A stretch of 64,000 bases of DNA from Roseiarcus sp963829505 (GTDB lineage Bacteria > Pseudomonadota > Alphaproteobacteria > Rhizobiales > Beijerinckiaceae): positions 1 through 64,000 of the forward strand of contig CAWHIL010000003.1 of NCBI GenBank assembly GCA_963829505.1, given 5' to 3'. Positions 25,892 through 34,428 of this stretch are shown here, piece by piece (position 1 is the stretch's first letter; each line of letters opens with the position of its first letter). Made by a program: the position numbers and the translations under genes. The notes beneath the pieces were generated by a model. That model had not been told where the DNA came from, did not search any database, and saw only the letters and a program-made list of their open reading frames with translations.

Positions 25892-26066
25892 GAAACCCTC
25901 CTTGAAGCTGTAGCGACCACGGAACCGAACTTAGGGCGGAATGTCGCCGCTTCCGCCATGGTCCACCGAAACGAGCCAAGACAAAGATCGCCAAGAGCTG
26001 GCGTATGAGTTGCGACAAAAACTCGCGCCGTCCCTTTAGGCGTTGAGGCGCAGCCTCCCGCTACCG

Positions 26067-26342
26067 CTATCGAAAATCGGCCGCAGACAGTCCGTGGGAG
26101 GCGAGAGGATTGCTTGAATACGCCTCGCGGGCCACGTCGTGGATTGAGTCCAGCAACCGGTCAAAGGCCGCAAGGCAGTTTGCTTCGGACAGTTGCGGCC
26201 CCGTCCCGTCATCGAGCGCGCCAGCGTCGACGAGGAACCGTATATCGAAAACGCCATCGTGGCCGACGAAGCTGACGCCGTTGCGCGCCGCGTCGAAGAT
26301 GCGGGTCGGGTTCGGAAAATTCAGTCTCGTGGCGGCCCTCAC
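26067..26342 (-). CDS. DUF1488 domain protein
   Basis: About 91 residues from a GTG at 26340-26342 (VRAATRLNFPNP). It matches DUF1488: the LNFPNPTRIFDAARNGVSF start, GHDGVFDIRFLVDAGAL and the C-terminal SEANCLAAFDRLLDSIHDVA with a closing LSAADF. The family is small, soluble and widespread in alpha- and gamma-proteobacteria. The molecular role is unknown. A longer start at 26378 would overlap the next upstream gene by about 40 bases and adds unconserved residues. It probably forms a transcript with 26339-26632. Confidence 0.75.
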   Translation of the reverse strand: MRAATRLNFPNPTRIFDAARNGVSFVGHDGVFDIRFLVDAGALDDGTGPQLSEANCLAAFDRLLDSIHDVAREAYSSNPLASHGLSAADFR

Positions 26343-26632
26343 GAATTTGGCAGGCGACGCGAGGAACGCTCGGCGCATTGTCGGTCTTGTTCTCGAACGA
26401 CCTCATGACGGTTCAGCGCCAACATCTTGTCGGTGGCCTTCGCGCGGGTAAGACCGGTCATCGTGATGCCGCCGATATTTGCGGGCACGCCCGTGAACAC
26501 GTGATAGACCGTCCACGATCGATCTCCTTCGACCCTTCGCCCGTAGTCCGAGCCGGCCGACGTCGCTTCATTGTCATTTTCGCAAGCGTCAATCGCGGTT
26601 GCTCGTCCTCCGAATTTGCTGCGGTAGTTCAT
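26339..26632 (-). CDS. small hypothetical protein
   Basis: 97 residues beginning MNYRSKFGGRATAIDACEND. A conserved-looking centre, SWTVYHVFTGVPANIGGITM followed by TGLTRAKATDKMLALNR, recurs in unnamed proteins of rhizobia and methylotrophs that sit next to DUF1488 genes. No signal peptide or membrane span. It overlaps the start of the DUF1488 gene by a few bases, so translational coupling is likely. The function is unknown. Confidence 0.6.
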   Translation of the reverse strand: MNYRSKFGGRATAIDACENDNEATSAGSDYGRRVEGDRSWTVYHVFTGVPANIGGITMTGLTRAKATDKMLALNRHEVVREQDRQCAERSSRRLPNS

Positions 26633-27322
26633 TTGCGGGTCCTTGGTTCGATGTCCGCTGATTTGCGATCAGTTATGAATATCGCGTCGGGCTGCGACGC
26701 CGCTACAGAGCACTCCAGGCACGATGGAAGTAGCTAAGGGTGGGATGATCATAGTCAGCGTAGCGGCGGGGCGGAGAAAGAAGTCCATCCCTCGCGCCTC
26801 ACATGAGGAATTCCAGATCATCCAGTGACGTAACCTGCGCTTCAATTAAGGTTTCAGCAAGGCAATATTTCGAGGGCAGCCAGAACGTCTTAAATGAGGG
26901 CGAATTAAATTCGATCCGCGGAGGACGTGCATGATTTCTCCGACTTGCATCCGGGTCGTGCCCCAGCGCACCGTCACAAGCTCGCGCTCTCCATCCTCGA
27001 CCGCCCGGACAATGGGAAGATCGCCGGCAGCGGCGGCAAGTTGCCCGCTAGAGGGTCCGGCGCGCGCGCCCTCCTGCTGCACCGGAGGGGGGAACCGTAG
27101 CAGAGGGTCGCAGATGACCTATCCGCCAGTCAGACCGCAAGCGGCCGCCAAGTGCGCAGAGGCGACGTCTCAGATTCGGACATTGCGGGTCGCAACTGTG
27201 AACGCCGCAAATAGGCGGGAAAGCGGGCCTGGCCACCACGCGCAGACTTCAGGACAGCAATCGTCTTGATTGGCCTCACGCTACAGGCAGTGGGGCTACG
27301 ATCCATCGTCTCTTCACAGGAC
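26633..27322. other. gene-poor stretch with a degenerate dispersed repeat
   Basis: No reading frame here has domain character. A loose copy of the dispersed repeat spans about 27150-27225 (GCGCAGAGGCGACGTCTCAG, TTGCGGGTCGCAACTGTGAA, CGCAAATAGGCGGGAAAGCG). No hairpin or promoter is defensible elsewhere. Confidence 0.45.
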
Positions 27323-27622
27323 TCAACCTCGCATCGCAGGGCCGGGACGTTCGAGCCCAAGGACTGCGGCGGGCCTGTCGGATGTCAAATATTTAAGTTC
27401 CGGCAGATGCCTCACGGCGGAAGCTTCGTGCTCACTGAAGTCCGACGATAAAGATTCGCTTTCTAGTGATTTCGCAAAACGCAGCCCCAATTCATCGATC
27501 GACTTCATGATGCCCTGCGCCGATCTCTCGATCTTCTCACAGCCCTCGGTCGTATCAAGCAATTCTTTGAACACTTCCGTTAGAACGGCGCGGATTGCGT
27601 TGCGGGCGGCAACTTGGTGCAC
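27323..27622 (-). CDS. possible small hypothetical protein
   Basis: 99 residues. The first 60 (RNAIRAVLTEVFKELLDTTE, then GIMKSIDELGLRFAKSLESE) would form amphipathic helices and look protein-like. The C-terminal third is less convincing. There are no motifs, no signal peptide and no family that I recognise. The local base composition is less GC-rich than its neighbours. Kept at low confidence as a possible orphan gene. Confidence 0.35.
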   Translation of the reverse strand: MHQVAARNAIRAVLTEVFKELLDTTEGCEKIERSAQGIMKSIDELGLRFAKSLESESLSSDFSEHEASAVRHLPELKYLTSDRPAAVLGLERPGPAMRG

Positions 27623-28018
27623 AGGGTACCTCCTGCGTTGCGCCAGGAATCATCTGAATTCCGCGCTAAACCGCCGCGACCCCATCACGAATCTCAGTCG
27701 ACACGGTAGCTTCGGATAGTACCCAGACGAAGTTGGGGGTGTGCGGATCGGGTCTCCTGACCTCGACGTACCGCGAAATGCAGAACGGCCTCGACACGCC
27801 GCTCCTCGACGCCGCAACGGGGTGCACCTGCAAGTCTACCTGAGCCGGCTGTTGTAAGGGCCTGAGGGGTGGCGGCAAGCGGTTGCGGCAGAGTCACTGC
27901 AGGCGCCGATCGCAGTCGAAGCAGCCCCCGAACGACCACCGCCGCGCGCAGGCTCGGATTCAATGCCCTCGGGGGGCGTCTTGAGCCTATGCTGGCGTTC
28001 GACGCCTATCGAGACCGC
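27623..28018. other. spacer upstream of the transglutaminase pair
   Basis: No supported gene on either strand. An alternative in-frame start for the transglutaminase at 27989 exists, but residues upstream of 28019 lack conservation. Confidence 0.4.
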
Positions 28019-28915
28019 ATGACCATTTTGACCGTGAGACATCTGACGACCTACTCATATGCCGCGCCCGTGCGGCTCGGCGAGCATCGGATGATGCTGC
28101 GTCCGCGCGACAGCAACGATCAGCGGCTTCTCAAAGCCAACCTCGAGATCAAACCGCGCCCGTACCGGCTCCGTTGGATTCACGACGTCTTCGACAATTG
28201 CGTCGCGATCGCCGACTTTTCGGGAGACACCCGGCGGCTCGAGGTCGAAAACACCATCATGCTCGAGCACATCGCGCCCGACGAGCCCGACTTCCTGCTG
28301 GAAGACCGCGCGCGCTACTATCCCTTCTCCTATGACGCGGAAGACATGCCCGATCTCGCCAGGGCGGTCGAGCGGCATTATCCCGACCCGAACGGTGACC
28401 TTGAGCGCTGGGTCCGGCAGTTCGTCAATCAGGGGCGCGCGACAGAGACCGCCGCGTTGCTCATGACCCTGACGAACGCGATCAAGGAAGGCCTTGCCTA
28501 CGAACGGCGCACGGAGAGGGGAACGCAGAGCCCCTTGCAAACATTGGCGTCGCGACGCGGCTCCTGTCGGGATTTCGCGACGCTGATGATGGAGGCCGCC
28601 CGCACGCTCGGATTCGCCGCCCGCTTCGTGTCTGGCTATCTCTACGTGCCGAGCTGCGACTCCGAAGACGGCCATCGCGGCGGCGGCTCGACGCATGCAT
28701 GGTGCCAAGTCTTTCTGCCGGGCTCCGGCTGGGTCGAATTCGACCCGACCAACGGCATTGTCGGCAATCGCGACCTCATCCAAGTCGCGGTGACGCGCGA
28801 CGCCCGGCAGGCCATCCCGCTGCACGGCTCCTATTGGGGCAACGTCGAGGACGAAGAGGGCATGGCCGTCACCGTCGTTGTCCGGCGTCTGCCGGACACG
28901 GACGCCTTCCGCTAA
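28019..28915 (+). CDS. transglutaminase-like cysteine protease family protein (first of pair)
   Basis: 298 residues from the ATG at 28019. The N-terminal beta region (TILTVRHLTTYSYAAPVRLG, EHRMMLRPRDSNDQRLL) is the bacterial transglutaminase-like N-terminal domain. The catalytic core shows Cys in SRRGSCRDFATLMMEAARTL, His in GGGSTHAWCQVFLPGSGW and Asp in VEFDPTNGIVGN. Members hydrolyse or cross-link peptide bonds, but substrates are mostly unknown. No signal peptide, so probably cytoplasmic. A second family member follows 85 bases downstream on the same strand. The gene is intact. Confidence 0.93.
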   Translation: MTILTVRHLTTYSYAAPVRLGEHRMMLRPRDSNDQRLLKANLEIKPRPYRLRWIHDVFDNCVAIADFSGDTRRLEVENTIMLEHIAPDEPDFLLEDRARYYPFSYDAEDMPDLARAVERHYPDPNGDLERWVRQFVNQGRATETAALLMTLTNAIKEGLAYERRTERGTQSPLQTLASRRGSCRDFATLMMEAARTLGFAARFVSGYLYVPSCDSEDGHRGGGSTHAWCQVFLPGSGWVEFDPTNGIVGNRDLIQVAVTRDARQAIPLHGSYWGNVEDEEGMAVTVVVRRLPDTDAFR

Positions 28916-29000
28916 CGCGGCCAGGAACCGCCGCGCCCCCGCACCGCCCCCAAGCCGATGGCGGTGTATGTTCGGGACCCCGTTCATCGAGGATTGCTCA

Positions 29001-29816
29001 ATGCAGATCAAGGCAGGCTTCGACATCGCCTTCGAGTGCCCGGCCCCGACGCCGATGCTGCTTCAGCTCAACGTCCACCCCTCCCGGGAGGCTGACCTCT
29101 TGACGCCCGACAGGATCGTCTCCGATCCGCCGTTTCCGATGCGGAGCTACCTCGATCTCTTCGGCAACCGGGTCACGCGCGTCGAGGTTTTAGCCGGGCT
29201 CGTGACTTTTTCCGATCGCTTCCTCATTCACAACTCGGGCGAGCCGGACCAAACGCCCCCGGACGTGAAGACGACGCCGATCGCCGACCTTCCTGACGAG
29301 ACGCTGTTATACCTTGTCTCGAGCCGCTATTGCGACTGCGACAAGCTCGCCGATTTCGCCTGGTCGCGATTCGGGAAGACCTCCGGCGGATCCGGCTGCA
29401 TGCAGGCGATCTCGGATTTCGTGCATGGGAAGATCCGGTTCGATTACATGGAGGCCCGCTCGACCCGCGCCGCGAGCAACTCCATGCACGAAGGCGTCGG
29501 CGTCTGCCGCGACTTCGCCCACCTTGCCATCGCGCTCTGCCGCTGCATGAATATTCCCGCACGCTATTGCACGGGCTACCTCGGCGATATCGGCGTACCC
29601 GTCGATATCAACCCCATGGATTTCAGCGCCTGGGCGGAAGTCTTTCTCGACGGCCGTTGGTGGACGATGGACGCGCGGCACAACCATCCGCGCATTGGCC
29701 GCATCGTGATGGGGCGCGGCCGCGACGCGGCGGACGTCGCGATGTCGACCGCTTTCGGCGTCGCCAATCTCAAGCGTTTCGACGTTCTGACGGACGAGAC
29801 GGTCGAGAGGCGATGA
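29001..29816 (+). CDS. transglutaminase-like protein (second of pair)
   Basis: 271 residues from the ATG at 29001 (MQIKAGFDIAFECPAPTPML). It has an N-terminal beta domain, then the core with Cys in HEGVGVCRDFAHLAIALCRC, His in DFSAWAEVFLDGRWWTMDAR (in this subfamily the His position is occupied by Ala-Trp, with His in ARHNHPRIG nearby) and Asp in WWTMDARHN. The classical His of the triad is thus not obvious in the usual place, and activity is uncertain. The pair with the preceding gene is a recurrent two-gene unit in alphaproteobacteria, which suggests they act together. Confidence 0.9.
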   Translation: MQIKAGFDIAFECPAPTPMLLQLNVHPSREADLLTPDRIVSDPPFPMRSYLDLFGNRVTRVEVLAGLVTFSDRFLIHNSGEPDQTPPDVKTTPIADLPDETLLYLVSSRYCDCDKLADFAWSRFGKTSGGSGCMQAISDFVHGKIRFDYMEARSTRAASNSMHEGVGVCRDFAHLAIALCRCMNIPARYCTGYLGDIGVPVDINPMDFSAWAEVFLDGRWWTMDARHNHPRIGRIVMGRGRDAADVAMSTAFGVANLKRFDVLTDETVERR

Positions 29817-29977
29817 TCGCGACCGGCGGGCCGGCCGTTCCAATGCCGCTGCGAGCGTCAGCGATGTGAGCCGGCTTTCGCCATTGGCCTCGCTAAACTC
29901 ACCCAATGCGCCAGAAATCCGATTGACGCCAAGACGACGCGCCGAATGACAACGTGAAGATCCTCGTCGGGCGCAGG

Positions 29978-30009
29978 CCGTGTGAAAACTCCCGCACGTT
30001 TTCACACGG
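29978..30009. repeat. perfect 12-bp inverted repeat with 8-base spacer
   Basis: CCGTGTGAAAAC (29978-29989) and GTTTTCACACGG (29998-30009) are exact reverse complements around TCCCGCAC. It lies at the left edge of a Crp-family gene fragment. It could be an operator, a terminator-like hairpin or a recombination scar. Confidence 0.85.
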
Positions 30010-30203
30010 ATATACCGGAAGACCCAGATCCGAGCGAGATTTCGCTGACGCAAACCCAACTGGCCGCCGCGGCCAATCTCTCGTGCAACTCCGTTGGCAC
30101 GACGCTTCAAGGGCTGGTTGCGCGCGGACTGATCGAACAGGGTTACCGGACTTTGGTTATTCGCTCGCCCGCAACGCTGCGTGCATTCGTAGATGAGGGG
30201 TGA
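29982..30203 (+). pseudogene. Crp/Fnr-family regulator, C-terminal DNA-binding fragment
   Basis: The plus strand encodes DIPEDPDPSEISLTQTQLAA, AANLSCNSVGTTLQGLVARG and LIEQGYRTLVIRSPATLRAF, ending FVDEG and stop. This is the C-terminal winged helix of Crp/Fnr regulators: LTQTQLAAAANLS is helix-turn-helix part one and NSVGTTLQGLVARGLIEQ the recognition helix and wing. The cyclic-nucleotide-binding domain is absent, with the frame entering from a perfect palindrome at 29978-30009. It is a truncated remnant. A GTG at 29982 could in principle express a free HTH domain of about 73 residues. Confidence 0.75.
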
Positions 30204-30517
30204 GATTGGCTCGGCGAGGCGGCGGCTCGGCCGAGATCACGCCTGCGGCGCGCCACGGTTAGGAGCCCCGTTGCCGCGCTCCGCCCGGTGACCGATCACG
30301 AAGAGCAGCAAGGAGTCGCGGACCCTTCGTGTAGGCGTGGGGGAACAACCGCAATATGCGCGAAGCCGACGGCGAGTTTCGACGACGTTTAGCGGTCGTC
30401 GCTGATCGCGATCTTGACTGACGCAATGGGCAGGTAAGCGGTCCTAGCTTCTAGCCGCGGTGTCTTCCAAGAGGCCGGCGTCTGACTTCGGCGCCGCGAC
30501 CAGCAAGGAGAACAGGA
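30204..30517. other. spacer with a degenerate dispersed repeat
   Basis: No gene is supported. A loose copy of the dispersed repeat lies near 30352-30400 (TGCGCGAAGCCGACGG, TTTCGACGACG, TTAGCGG). The right end leads to the ATG of the second aldo/keto reductase. Confidence 0.4.
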
Positions 30518-31503
30518 ATGCAGAATCCGGCATCTCGGAAAAAGCGGCCCAAAAGTCTCGGCCATCGGCCTTGGCTGCATGGGCATGAACTATCACCGTG
30601 GTCCGGCACCCGACCGGAGCGAGATGGTCGAGCTGGTCGGGGCGGCCGTCGAGCGCGGCGTCACCTTCTTCGACACCGCCGAGGTCTACGGCCCGTTCAC
30701 CAACGAGGAACTGGTGGGTGAGGCGCTGGCGCCGTTCCGGAGAGACGTCGTCATCGCCACCAAGTTCGGCCACGACCTCGGCCCGGCGGATCCGGCGGCC
30801 TCGACAGTCGCCCCGAACACATTCGGCGATCGGTCGAAGGCTCGCTGAAGCGGCTTCGGGTCGACGCCATCGATCTCTACTACCAGCATCGGGTCGATCC
30901 GAAGGTGCCGATCGAAGAAGTCGCGGGCGCGGTGAAGGAGCTGATCGCCGCCGGCAAGGTCAAGCACTTCGGCCTGTCGGAGCCGGGCGCCGAGACGATT
31001 CGCCGCGCCCACGCGGTCCAGCCGGTGGCGGCGGTGCAGAGCGAGTACTCGCTCTGGTGGCGCTCTCCCGAGGCGGACGTGCTGCCGACCTGCGAGGACC
31101 TGGGCATCGGCTTCGTCTCCTACAGCCCGCTCGGCAGGGGCTTCCTCACCGGCACCATCGACGAGACGACACCGTTCGGCGGCAACGACAATCGCAGCCG
31201 ACCTGCCGCGATTCACGCCAGAGGCGCGGAGAGCGAACCGCCCCGTTGTCGACCTGCTCGAAGAGATCGGCGCCAGGAAGGGTGCCACGGCCGCGCAGAT
31301 CGCGCTGGCCTGGTTGCTGGCGAAGAAGCCCTGGATCGTCCCGATCCCCGGCACCACCAAGCTGCACCGCCTCGAGGAGAACATCGCCGCCGCCTCGGTG
31401 GAACTGACGCCCGACGACCTGGGGAGCATCGACGCGGCCGTCGCGAAGATCACGGTGGAGGCGACCGCTACCCCCGGGGGTCGAACGGCTGGCGCAGCGG
31501 TAA
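30518..31503 (+). pseudogene. aldo/keto reductase, frameshifted (copy 2)
   Basis: The corrected translation reads LGKSGPKVSAIGLGCMGMNY, GVTFFDTAEVYGPFTNEELV, DAIDLYYQHRVDPKVPIEEV, KHFGLSEPGAETIRRAHAVQ, QSEYSLWWRSPEADVLP and PWIVPIPGTTKLHRLEENIA, a full aldo/keto reductase of about 328 residues. At least four indels break it: one extra C after three codons, one missing G near 30785, one extra A near 31190, and one extra G near 31480. The catalytic Asp, Tyr and Lys environments are preserved. It is a paralogue of 14509-15504, and both copies are shifted in the first five codons. No regulator gene is adjacent. Confidence 0.85.
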
Positions 31504-31714
31504 GGGACCCCCGCGGAGTCGAAGGCGCCGTGGGATTACTACAAGTTGGTGAAAACGATGTCTGGAGAGGAGGCTTTCGGAAAGCTCGCGGGCTCGACGT
31601 GCCCGCTCGTCCAGAAGTAGCGACTGCGAGGACGGGTCCCGGGAGTCGGGTTCCGCGATCAGCATGAACGGCAGCAACGGAACGCATATTACTCGTTCGC
31701 CAAACCGTCGGCGA

Positions 31715-31730
31715 GTGGCCGCTGTGTGGG
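31715..31730 (+). repeat. 16-bp target-site duplication, left copy
   Basis: GTGGCCGCTGTGTGGG at 31715-31730 recurs exactly at 33113-33128 on the other side of the IS1202-like element. Confidence 0.85.
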
Positions 31731-33112
31731 TGTCGGTAGCAGACGATATGTCCGGTTTTGGTAGCGCACGATCTGTCCGGTAGCTTCGCGGCCCTTTGGG
31801 GTCGGGATGCGCCGGACGGGAGCCCTTCAGGGTGTGCGGATGGCGATGTTTTTAAATTTTTTCACCGTTGGGAATCGGCGGAGCTCAATCAGGAGGAGGC
31901 GGCGGAGTTGCTCGGGGTCGACGTCCGGACCTTTCGGCGATGGACGCGCCGCTACGACGAGGAGGGTGAGGCCGGCCTGCTCGATCGACGGCTTGGCAAG
32001 GCGTCCGGCAAGCGGGTTCCGGTCGACCGCGCGGAGGAAGTGGAGCGGCTCTACCGCGAGCGCTACCAGGGCTTCACGGTCAAGCACTTCCACGAGCATC
32101 TGGTGAAGGACCACGGCTTCGGCTGGGGCTACACATGGCTGAAGCTGCATCTGCAGTGGAAGGGGGTCGTGGCGAAGGCGCCGCGCAAGGGGGCGCATCG
32201 CAGGAAGCGCGAGCGGCGTCCGCTGCCGGGGATGATGCTGCATCAGGACGGCTCGCGGCATGCCTGGCTCGAGGGCCAGCCGGCGCTCGATCTGATCGTG
32301 ACGCTCGACGACGCGACCGGCGCGATCTACTCGGCCTTTCTCGTGGAAGAGGAAGGCACGCACTCGACCTTGCGGGCGCTGAAAGAGGTTTTCTCGGAGC
32401 ACGGCCTGCCGATGAGCCTCTACACCGACCGCGGCAGCCACTACTTCCAGACCTCGAAGGCGGGCGAGATCGACCGGGACCATCCCACGCAGGTCGGCCG
32501 GGCGCTCAAGCAGCTTGGGGTCGAGCACATCGGCGCATTCTCGCCGCAGGCGCGCGGTCGTTCGGAACGGGCTTTCCACACGCTTCAGGATCGTCTGGTC
32601 AAGGAGCTCAAGCTCGCCGGGATCACGACTGTCGAGGCGGCCAACGCTTTCATCCGCGACCTCTACCGGCCCGCCTACAACGCGCGCTTCGCCATCGAGC
32701 CGACCGGCGAAGGCTCGGCCTTCACCCCGATCCCGGGCGTCGACCTCGACGAGATCCTGTGCGTGCAGGAGGAGCGGCAGGTCGGCAACGACAATTGCGT
32801 CTCCTATCGGACGCTCAAGCTCCAAATCCCTGAAACCCCGATGCGCCCGCATTTCGTCAGGGCGCGGGTTCGGGTCCACGCCTACCCCGACGGCTCCCAC
32901 GCCCTCTTCCACGGGCCAAGATGCATCGGCCGCTACGACGAAAAAGGACTGCTCAAACAGATGCTTCGCGCCGCCTAAATCCGCTCGGCGGCGCAGCCTG
33001 TGGACATGTGGACGACGCTTCGCCTCGCCCACATCCCCACAGGAGAACAGAAACAGAAGAAGCGGACAATTGATGTGCTATCAAAACCGGACAACTTAAT
33101 TCGCTATCGACA
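31731..33112 (+). mobile_element. complete IS1202/ISNCY-type insertion sequence
   Basis: 1382 bp. Left end TGTCGGTAGC..., inverted right end TGTCGATAGC... Both ends carry a second shared block TGTCCGGTTTTG(G/A)TAGC about 18 bases in, and a third TGTCCG box. These are multiple transposase-binding modules. A perfect 16-bp direct repeat brackets it. Confidence 0.85.
31840..32978 (+). CDS. ISNCY/IS1202-group transposase
   Basis: About 380 residues. An N-terminal helix-turn-helix (LNQEEAAELLGVDVRTFRRW) is followed by the DDE core. LHQDGSRHAWLEGQPALDLI contains the first Asp, SLYTDRGSHYFQTSKAG the second, and GRSERAFHTLQDRLVKEL the Glu. This sequence set identifies the ISNCY group related to IS1202. 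The start is uncertain. ATG at 31840 or 31846 reads MFLNFF and then runs out of frame, while the conserved frame reads FKFFHRWESAEL, so one A appears to be missing in the AAA run near 31855. Alternatively a TTG at 31758 opens the conserved frame directly. Confidence 0.88.
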
Positions 33113-33128
33113 GTGGCCGCTGTGTGGG
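33113..33128 (+). repeat. 16-bp target-site duplication, right copy
   Basis: Identical to 31715-31730. Together they define the exact ends of the element. Confidence 0.85.
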
Positions 33129-33659
33129 CAGTCCCGCCGTCGCCCACCCAGTGGCTGAAAGCGCACAAGTGGCGCGTCTGTCAGTTTCAGCGACCGGCGG
33201 CTTTCCGAGGTTCAGTGCGCGTTCCCGTTGAACCGGCAAGGGCGGCTAAGGGTCGAACTGTCGCTTTCACGACCAGGTCCAGGAAGGGCCCTTCTTGGCG
33301 CACGGCTTCCACAGCCGCAACAGCCGGTTACAGGCGCTTACTGAGCGCTGATCAGCAAGGTCTGCAACCGGCAGAACTGACGCGTCCGGGCTTGCTTGTG
33401 GGTCAGCAGATCGACGTGCAAAGGCGCAGTCTCGGTAGGTGGGTTGGAGCTACATCAACGGGATTCTGGTGCGATCAGTTCGTGGCTAGAACGGGCGCGA
33501 AGCGGCTTTTGAAAAACGGCATCGGGAGCGGTAAGCGCCTCCTCCGACACGGCTCCATGGAGCCGGGGCGGCGTGTAACTTACGCGGCTACGTGAGTGCT
33601 GGCGATGGCGTGCCGCGCCGCGACATTGATGTCTCCGCGCCGCCCGCCATCGGTTACCC
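33129..33659. other. gene-poor stretch at the left end of the mobilizable island
   Basis: Long open frames exist but are Arg/Ser/Pro-rich high-GC shadows with no domain. No att-like copy of the tRNA-Arg 3' end is visible here, so the left island boundary is not located. Confidence 0.4.
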
Positions 33660-33925
33660 TCATCCTGTGTCCTCTGAGACGGCACGGCTCTCTGCCTTCG
33701 TTTCTTTCCGGTCATGCTCGAACGCCTGCTTCCCCTGCGCGGCCCATAGCGCTCGTGCATGTTCGCCGCTCTCGCTCTCGAGCTTGTGGGCAATCCAAAC
33801 AGCGCACCGTAAATGGTGACACGGTCATCGCCGATCAGGTCCACAATTCCGGCTTTGACGACGAGTCCACCAAGCTCGATCAGATGCCGCGTACGCTTGC
33901 GGCGCTCGATCTGCCACACGCGCAT
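33660..33925 (-). pseudogene. conjugal transfer TraD-like protein, one frameshift
   Basis: The start MRVWQIERRKRTRHLIELGG, then LVVKAGIVDLIGDDRVTIYG, is the N-terminus of the small Ti-type TraD family (PF06412), accessory relaxosome proteins that bind near oriT. One missing G near 33812 shifts the frame, after which IAHKLESESGEHARALWAAQ and GKQAFEHDRKETKAES to a TGA at 33660 complete a protein of about 89 residues. It is the distal gene of a leftward pair divergent from traA, the standard place for oriT-proximal genes, so oriT is probably between 34267 and 34428. Confidence 0.75.
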
Positions 33926-33999
33926 TTCATGCCGTGCCGCCGTCGCCTGTTGCCGGTTGCACGCCCCCCGATCGCGCCGTAGCGCGGTCTGTGTCGCGC

Positions 34000-34266
34000 T
34001 CAGGCGCCGATGCAGTTCGCCGCGACCGGCCCTGAAAGAACACGGCCACCGCGCTTCGCCCACGCCTGCCTCTTTCCGGCATCGTTGGTTTCGGCCAGCA
34101 CGATCAGCGCGCCCGCCAGTTCGTCAGTGCTGAGCGCGTCCGCTCCGGTGGCGATCACCAGCTCGCCAAGCTGCTTCACCTTGCGACTCTTGAGGTCGCG
34201 CGCCTTGGCTTCCAGCGACTTCAGTTTCGCGTCGAGGTCCCGTGGCTTGCGCATCACGTTCTCCAT
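34000..34266 (-). CDS. conjugal transfer TraD/TraC-like small protein
   Basis: 88 residues from the ATG at 34266 (MENVMRKPRDLDAKLKSLEA; a second Met four codons in is also possible). KSRKVKQLGELVIATGADAL followed by TDELAGALIVLAETNDAGKR is the signature of the small conjugal-transfer proteins annotated TraD or TraC in alphaproteobacterial plasmids and islands. It has a coiled-coil start and a compact helical rest. Divergent from the relaxase gene with about 160 bases between, where oriT and promoters probably lie. Intact. Confidence 0.8.
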   Translation of the reverse strand: MENVMRKPRDLDAKLKSLEAKARDLKSRKVKQLGELVIATGADALSTDELAGALIVLAETNDAGKRQAWAKRGGRVLSGPVAANCIGA

Positions 34267-34428
34267 AAGCCGTCGATGGAGACATGATAGTTCGAGCCCG
34301 TGTCGGAATGCTGTAAGGTTGCCGGGACAGTCGGGGACGGCGTGGTCCCTCCCGAGAATTTTTTCGAGGGAGGGCGCGCTTATACGTCGTTCCGACGTGC
34401 GCTTCGCCGTGCTGATGATCTGGTCGCG

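Noticed and set aside
31827..33032. 401-codon minus-strand frame over the IS1202-type transposase
   Set aside because: The plus strand has the DDE and HTH motifs; the antisense frame has none.
33113..33595. 160-codon plus-strand frame after the IS1202 element
   Set aside because: It begins inside the target duplication, and the translation is low-complexity.
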